Origin: a virus
Virus record (IMG/VR): IMGVR_UViG_3300042896_001363
Location: 1-40,498 of that record
Length of the DNA stretch: 40,498 nt
Reading direction: 5' to 3' (one strand)
This document shows positions 37,925 through 40,498 of this stretch, piece after piece. A model generated the notes under the pieces. The model did not search any database, was not told the origin of the DNA, and saw only the letters and a program-made list of their open reading frames with translations. Numbering within the stretch: the stretch's first letter is position 1; each line of letters begins with the position of its first letter. Position numbers and translations under genes: made by a program.

Positions 37925-37978
37925 TCTCCTAGGAGAGTGTTTATTGTCCTGCGGAGGCTGCGCACTCTCCTATGGAGA
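37925..37978. promoter_or_regulatory. operator-like palindrome cluster upstream of sigma-like copy A
   Basis: TCTCCTAGGAGA (37925-37936) is a perfect 12-bp palindrome. TCTCCTATGGAGA (37966-37978) is the same with one extra central base. A degenerate site (TCCTGCGGA, 37946-37954) lies between them. Centres are about 20 and 22 bp apart, two helical turns. The rest of the 37863-38015 gap shows no gene. Confidence 0.6.
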
Positions 37979-38015
37979 AGGTGATTGTTGGGGTTTTATA
38001 GCTAGACCGTTACCT

Positions 38016-38984
38016 TTATCGCTTGCCAAAAGGTATCCCCAGTTCGGCGGCTTTTTTGCTGATCCACTTCACAACTGTACGCTGCTTGGTTGTGTATCCT
38101 AGTTCTCGCAAAACCTCTTCGTAATGGTCCCCTGCTCCCTCAAGTGTTGTGAATTGACGAGGGTTGAGTTCCCAGCTTTCCAGAACAACTTTCTTGGCGG
38201 CATGGTTATCCTGGTGCCGACGCTGGTTGTTTTCAGCAGACCGGCGTTTTCGCTCAAGAGCTTGCTCTTCACGGGCCAACATCTGGGATTCTTGTTTGAT
38301 CTTCGCAACCAATTGATTGTTGGTGATCGATTGCTGATTCAGATGTTGATTGAGTTGATCTTCAAACTTCTTTTCCAAACGTTGTGCGTCACGAAGTTTT
38401 TGGGCGTATCCGAGCAATTCCATTGCGCCAATCACGTTGGAAGCAAATCGAACAATTTCATGAGCCTCTAACTGTGCTTTGCTTCGAGGAACCCACTTCA
38501 TCAGTTTCAGGTCTAGTTTAAATTTGAGGTCCCGAACATACTGCGCCAGGTAGCACATAGCCACAGCAGAAAAAATCTCAAAATCCTGCGCGTCTTGAAC
38601 ATCTTCGATCACGCTTGGATCAAAGAAACGGTCCATGGCGTTCGTCAAGGCTTCGAAGTCGCTGGTGGTATCCCTGTTATACACATCGTATTCGTCGATC
38701 GCGTCGTCCCGAATGCGGTTGGTGGCGTAGCCGTTTTCATCTGTTTCAAGCAAATCAAAGCGTCCGTCCGCCTTGATTTGTTGGAGAAGATAGTCTTTTT
38801 CAGATTCGAAGTAGATGTCGATGATGGCTTCAGCTTCGATAGCCAGACTTTTGATTTCTGCAGAACTTCTCGCGTAGAGCAACCCCTTGCCTCTGAAATA
38901 AGCGGTGTTGGCCTCAAGGATTGGCCAATAGTGCATCACCCCTGTTTTGGGGTCGAGGTACTGAAATGCGTCAACGTTGATCAT
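38016..38984 (-). CDS. unknown protein with long coiled coil
   Basis: No family is recognised in this 322-aa protein. The N-terminal half (about 1-190) is acidic and mixed (FQYLDPKTGVMHYWPILEANTAYFRGKGLLYARSS, then DENGYATNRIRDDAIDEYDVYNRD). Residues about 195-270 are a Gln/Glu/Arg-rich coiled coil (LRDAQRLEKKFEDQLNQHLNQQSITNN, then REEQALERKRRSAENNQRRHQDNH). The C-terminus is basic and may be HTH-like (KQRTVVKWISKKAAELGIPFGKR). It lies where a lysogeny or superinfection gene is common, next to the divergent excisionase gene. A weak promoter match (TTGAGA-16-TATTAA, 38996-39023, minus strand) lies just upstream, close to the ATG. Confidence 0.55.
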   Translation of the reverse strand: MINVDAFQYLDPKTGVMHYWPILEANTAYFRGKGLLYARSSAEIKSLAIEAEAIIDIYFESEKDYLLQQIKADGRFDLLETDENGYATNRIRDDAIDEYDVYNRDTTSDFEALTNAMDRFFDPSVIEDVQDAQDFEIFSAVAMCYLAQYVRDLKFKLDLKLMKWVPRSKAQLEAHEIVRFASNVIGAMELLGYAQKLRDAQRLEKKFEDQLNQHLNQQSITNNQLVAKIKQESQMLAREEQALERKRRSAENNQRRHQDNHAAKKVVLESWELNPRQFTTLEGAGDHYEEVLRELGYTTKQRTVVKWISKKAAELGIPFGKR

Positions 38985-39055
38985 TTGTGTTCATTTTAAT
39001 AATCAGGTCGCTCAAAATCTCAAAAATCGACTGCAGAGTGAGAAATTTCCTTTTC

Positions 39056-39070
39056 TGTTCAGTATGAACA
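39056..39070. promoter_or_regulatory. operator-like palindrome before the excisionase start
   Basis: TGTTCA-GTA-TGAACA (39056-39070) ends 3 bp before the ATG at 39074. A half-site TGTTCA recurs at 38988-38993, near the start of the divergent coiled-coil gene. The position suits a repressor that controls both directions. No repressor gene is recognised in the window. Confidence 0.5.
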
Positions 39071-39073
39071 AGC

Positions 39074-39385
39074 ATGGAGCCGAATCTAAAACCGATCTTG
39101 ACCGCCCAGGAAGTAGCCGAGCTGCTGTGCTGCAGCGTCAAGACCGTGGAGAACCATGCGCGGGCTGGCAGCATCCCCGGCGCCAAATTTGGCGACGGCT
39201 GGGTCTTTTCGGCCGACTTGGTGATCGAAGCCGTCAAAACCATCAGTCAGCAAGAAGCGGCAGAACGCGCCCAGCCCCAACGCAAGGCCAAGGGCTTCAA
39301 GGTAATGGAAAACACCCAGCGCAAGCCGCCAGGCATGAAACACCTGTCAGAAGAAGCGATCCGACAAATCCTCACCCCGCAGTGA
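39074..39385 (+). CDS. excisionase-like HTH protein
   Basis: This 103-aa protein has an excisionase/MerR-like winged HTH (HTH_17): LTAQEVAELLCCSVKTVENHARAGSIPGAKFGDGWVFSADLVIEAV (about residues 9-54). A basic, Gln-rich tail follows (QQEAAERAQPQRKAKG). It is the only plus-strand gene. It converges on the integrase, and the two coding regions overlap by 39 bp (39347-39385), so strong expression of one could interfere with the other. It would bend attachment-site DNA and favour excision, or may act as an early regulator. No strong Shine-Dalgarno is visible; the operator-like palindrome directly before the ATG suggests transcriptional control. Confidence 0.75.
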   Translation: MEPNLKPILTAQEVAELLCCSVKTVENHARAGSIPGAKFGDGWVFSADLVIEAVKTISQQEAAERAQPQRKAKGFKVMENTQRKPPGMKHLSEEAIRQILTPQ

Positions 39386-40498
39386 GGCGTAGCGCAAAAA
39401 CATATCGGTCTTGGTCCAGCCCATGATCTTGCAAATTTCCAGCTCACTCCACATCCAGCCGTTGTCCCCTTTGTTGCGCATGGTGGCCCAACGGCAGGTC
39501 GCCTCGTGGCGCAAGTCGTGCTCGGTGAAGTCGGGCACCCCAGCGTAGCTAAAAAGGGTTTTAAAGCGGCTAGACAGTGCGCTGGTGACTCTGCTCAAGT
39601 TGACAGGGTCACCGTCCCAAAACGGAAAGAGAAAACCCTTTTTGCCAGCACAACGGGCACGCAACTTTTCGCGCAAAACGGGCACCACCGGCACCAAACG
39701 AGGCTTGATCACACCGCCATGGCCTTTGGTGCCCCGCACGTGCAGAAGCCCCTTGCCCTGATCAAACTCCTCGCAGCGCAGCCAATAGGCCTCTCTGAGA
39801 CGCAGACCCGTGTTCAAGATCAAGTCAAACAGCAAGGTTAAATCCTCATCGATGGCCAAGGTCCTTTGCCGGTCTGCGGCTTTGATGCCTGCCAACGCAT
39901 CGCGAATTTTCTGCTCCTCACCGGGGGCCAATCGGCGGTCGCGTTTGGTGTCTTTTTTAGGTTGCTTGCCGTTTTCCACCAAAGCAGCGGCTTCTTTGGC
40001 CGTGTAAACGCTGTAGCCCCTTGGCATGACGCGCAAGGGATTCACGGGAGCGGACTGATCCGCTGGGGTGGTCTTGCGGTTGTGCCAGTCGATCACGCGG
40101 GCCAGCGATTCCACCCGTTTGCGGATTGAGCCGGGGGCCAGATGCAAGTCCAATTTGAGTCTGGACACCCAGATGTCAGCCCAAGCGGCGTTGATCTTGT
40201 CTACGGTGACTTGTCCCACCTCGTCTTGAATCCGGGCCAAGGTGGCCAGATCAGACTTGGCCGGGCCTGGTGAGCTGAGCCTGTAGTTTTCGATCAACGT
40301 GCTGATCTTGTGACCGCTGCGCTTTTGCGTTGGCTCCACCAAGTCCAGCGGCACCACACCCCGCTCCAAAAAGCTGAGCATGTAGGCTTGGTATTTCTCC
40401 GCCTCGGACTTGGTCGCGAAGGTGGCGAAGTGTTTGCGGGGCAGGAGTTTGTTTTCGAGACGAACCTGCCATTTGTCTCGGTGTTGGTGAATTGCCAT
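39347..40498 (-). CDS. int: tyrosine-family phage integrase
   Basis: This 383-aa recombinase has an N-terminal Arm-type region (KWQVRLENKLLPRKHFATFATKSEAEKYQ), a core-binding domain (about 65-145) and a catalytic domain with the expected residues: Arg233 (TGLRLRE), Lys258 (RGTKGH), His327 and Arg330 (EHDLRHEATCR), Trp361 in the second-His position (MGWTKTD) and the nucleophile Tyr370 (FLRYASL). It inserts and removes the prophage. The start codon is at the very edge of the window (40496-40498), so no attachment site can be seen. The Trp-for-His change is known in this family. It is read towards the phage genes and overlaps the convergent excisionase gene. Confidence 0.9.
   Translation of the reverse strand: MAIHQHRDKWQVRLENKLLPRKHFATFATKSEAEKYQAYMLSFLERGVVPLDLVEPTQKRSGHKISTLIENYRLSSPGPAKSDLATLARIQDEVGQVTVDKINAAWADIWVSRLKLDLHLAPGSIRKRVESLARVIDWHNRKTTPADQSAPVNPLRVMPRGYSVYTAKEAAALVENGKQPKKDTKRDRRLAPGEEQKIRDALAGIKAADRQRTLAIDEDLTLLFDLILNTGLRLREAYWLRCEEFDQGKGLLHVRGTKGHGGVIKPRLVPVVPVLREKLRARCAGKKGFLFPFWDGDPVNLSRVTSALSSRFKTLFSYAGVPDFTEHDLRHEATCRWATMRNKGDNGWMWSELEICKIMGWTKTDMFLRYASLRGEDLSDRFF

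Noticed and set aside
37863-39073. CI-type repressor gene
   Set aside because: The 38016-38984 product has a coiled coil and only a weak HTH-like end, without a recognisable repressor or S24 peptidase domain.
1-40498. Attachment sites, tRNA or rRNA genes
   Set aside because: No tRNA-like cloverleaf or duplicated att core was recognised; the window starts at a stop codon and ends at the integrase start, so att sites probably lie outside.

Overview
The window is an almost complete temperate siphophage (prophage) genome. It runs from a tyrosine integrase at the right edge to an accessory membrane-gene pair at the left edge. Every gene except a small excisionase-like regulator lies on the minus strand, so the genome reads from high to low coordinates. 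GC-rich coding, Shine-Dalgarno spacing and the phage families present suggest a betaproteobacterial host, probably Comamonadaceae-like; this is inference, because no host gene lies inside the window.

Layout in order of transcription. (1) Integration and early control, 40498-35547: integrase, an HTH excisionase-like gene on the opposite strand, an unknown coiled-coil protein, two paralogous sigma-70-like regulators, an AlpA-like regulator and an unknown protein with an AT-hook-like RGRP motif. No CI-like repressor is recognisable. Operator-like palindromes lie at 37860-37978 and 39056-39070. (2) Replication, 35490-26969: two small unknowns, a DUF2800 Cas4/RecB-like nuclease, a DUF2815 ssDNA-binding-like protein, a SNF2-type helicase split into two overlapping ORFs, and a family B DNA polymerase split between motifs B and C. 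The downstream polymerase ORF is fused to an archaeo-eukaryotic-type primase and an SF3/AAA+ helicase. An inverted array of six G-rich octamers follows. (3) Switch to late expression, 26817-25603: a PD-(D/E)XK nuclease, a Q-like antiterminator, a promoter and a leader with a terminator. (4) Packaging and head, 25602-13155: HNH nuclease, a three-palindrome array, TerS and TerL, then an unusual 4.6-kb block of beta-rich virion-type genes (two paralogous pairs, a 22-repeat protein, a fibre-adaptor-like protein), then portal, prohead protease, HK97-fold capsid, connector and closure genes. (5) Tail, 13028-2802: major tail protein, G/GT chaperones joined by a -1 frameshift site, tape measure, an RcGTA-type tail tip (DUF2460, DUF2163, NlpC/P60, hub) whose hub carries a beta-propeller insertion, and a tail fibre. 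(6) Lysis, 2755-1528: coiled-coil membrane protein, M15 endolysin and GTA-type holin. (7) Accessory module, 1448-1: an AT-rich, separately promoted pair with a membrane-anchored GIY-YIG protein and a two-TM partner.

Two themes recur. Intrinsic terminators or hairpins sit immediately upstream of gene starts inside operons (helicase, capsid, post-capsid small gene, major tail protein), which fits control by antitermination or partial termination. Several core enzymes are divided into overlapping ORFs that appear to be translationally coupled. Family names are given from recognised motifs; no database search was run.
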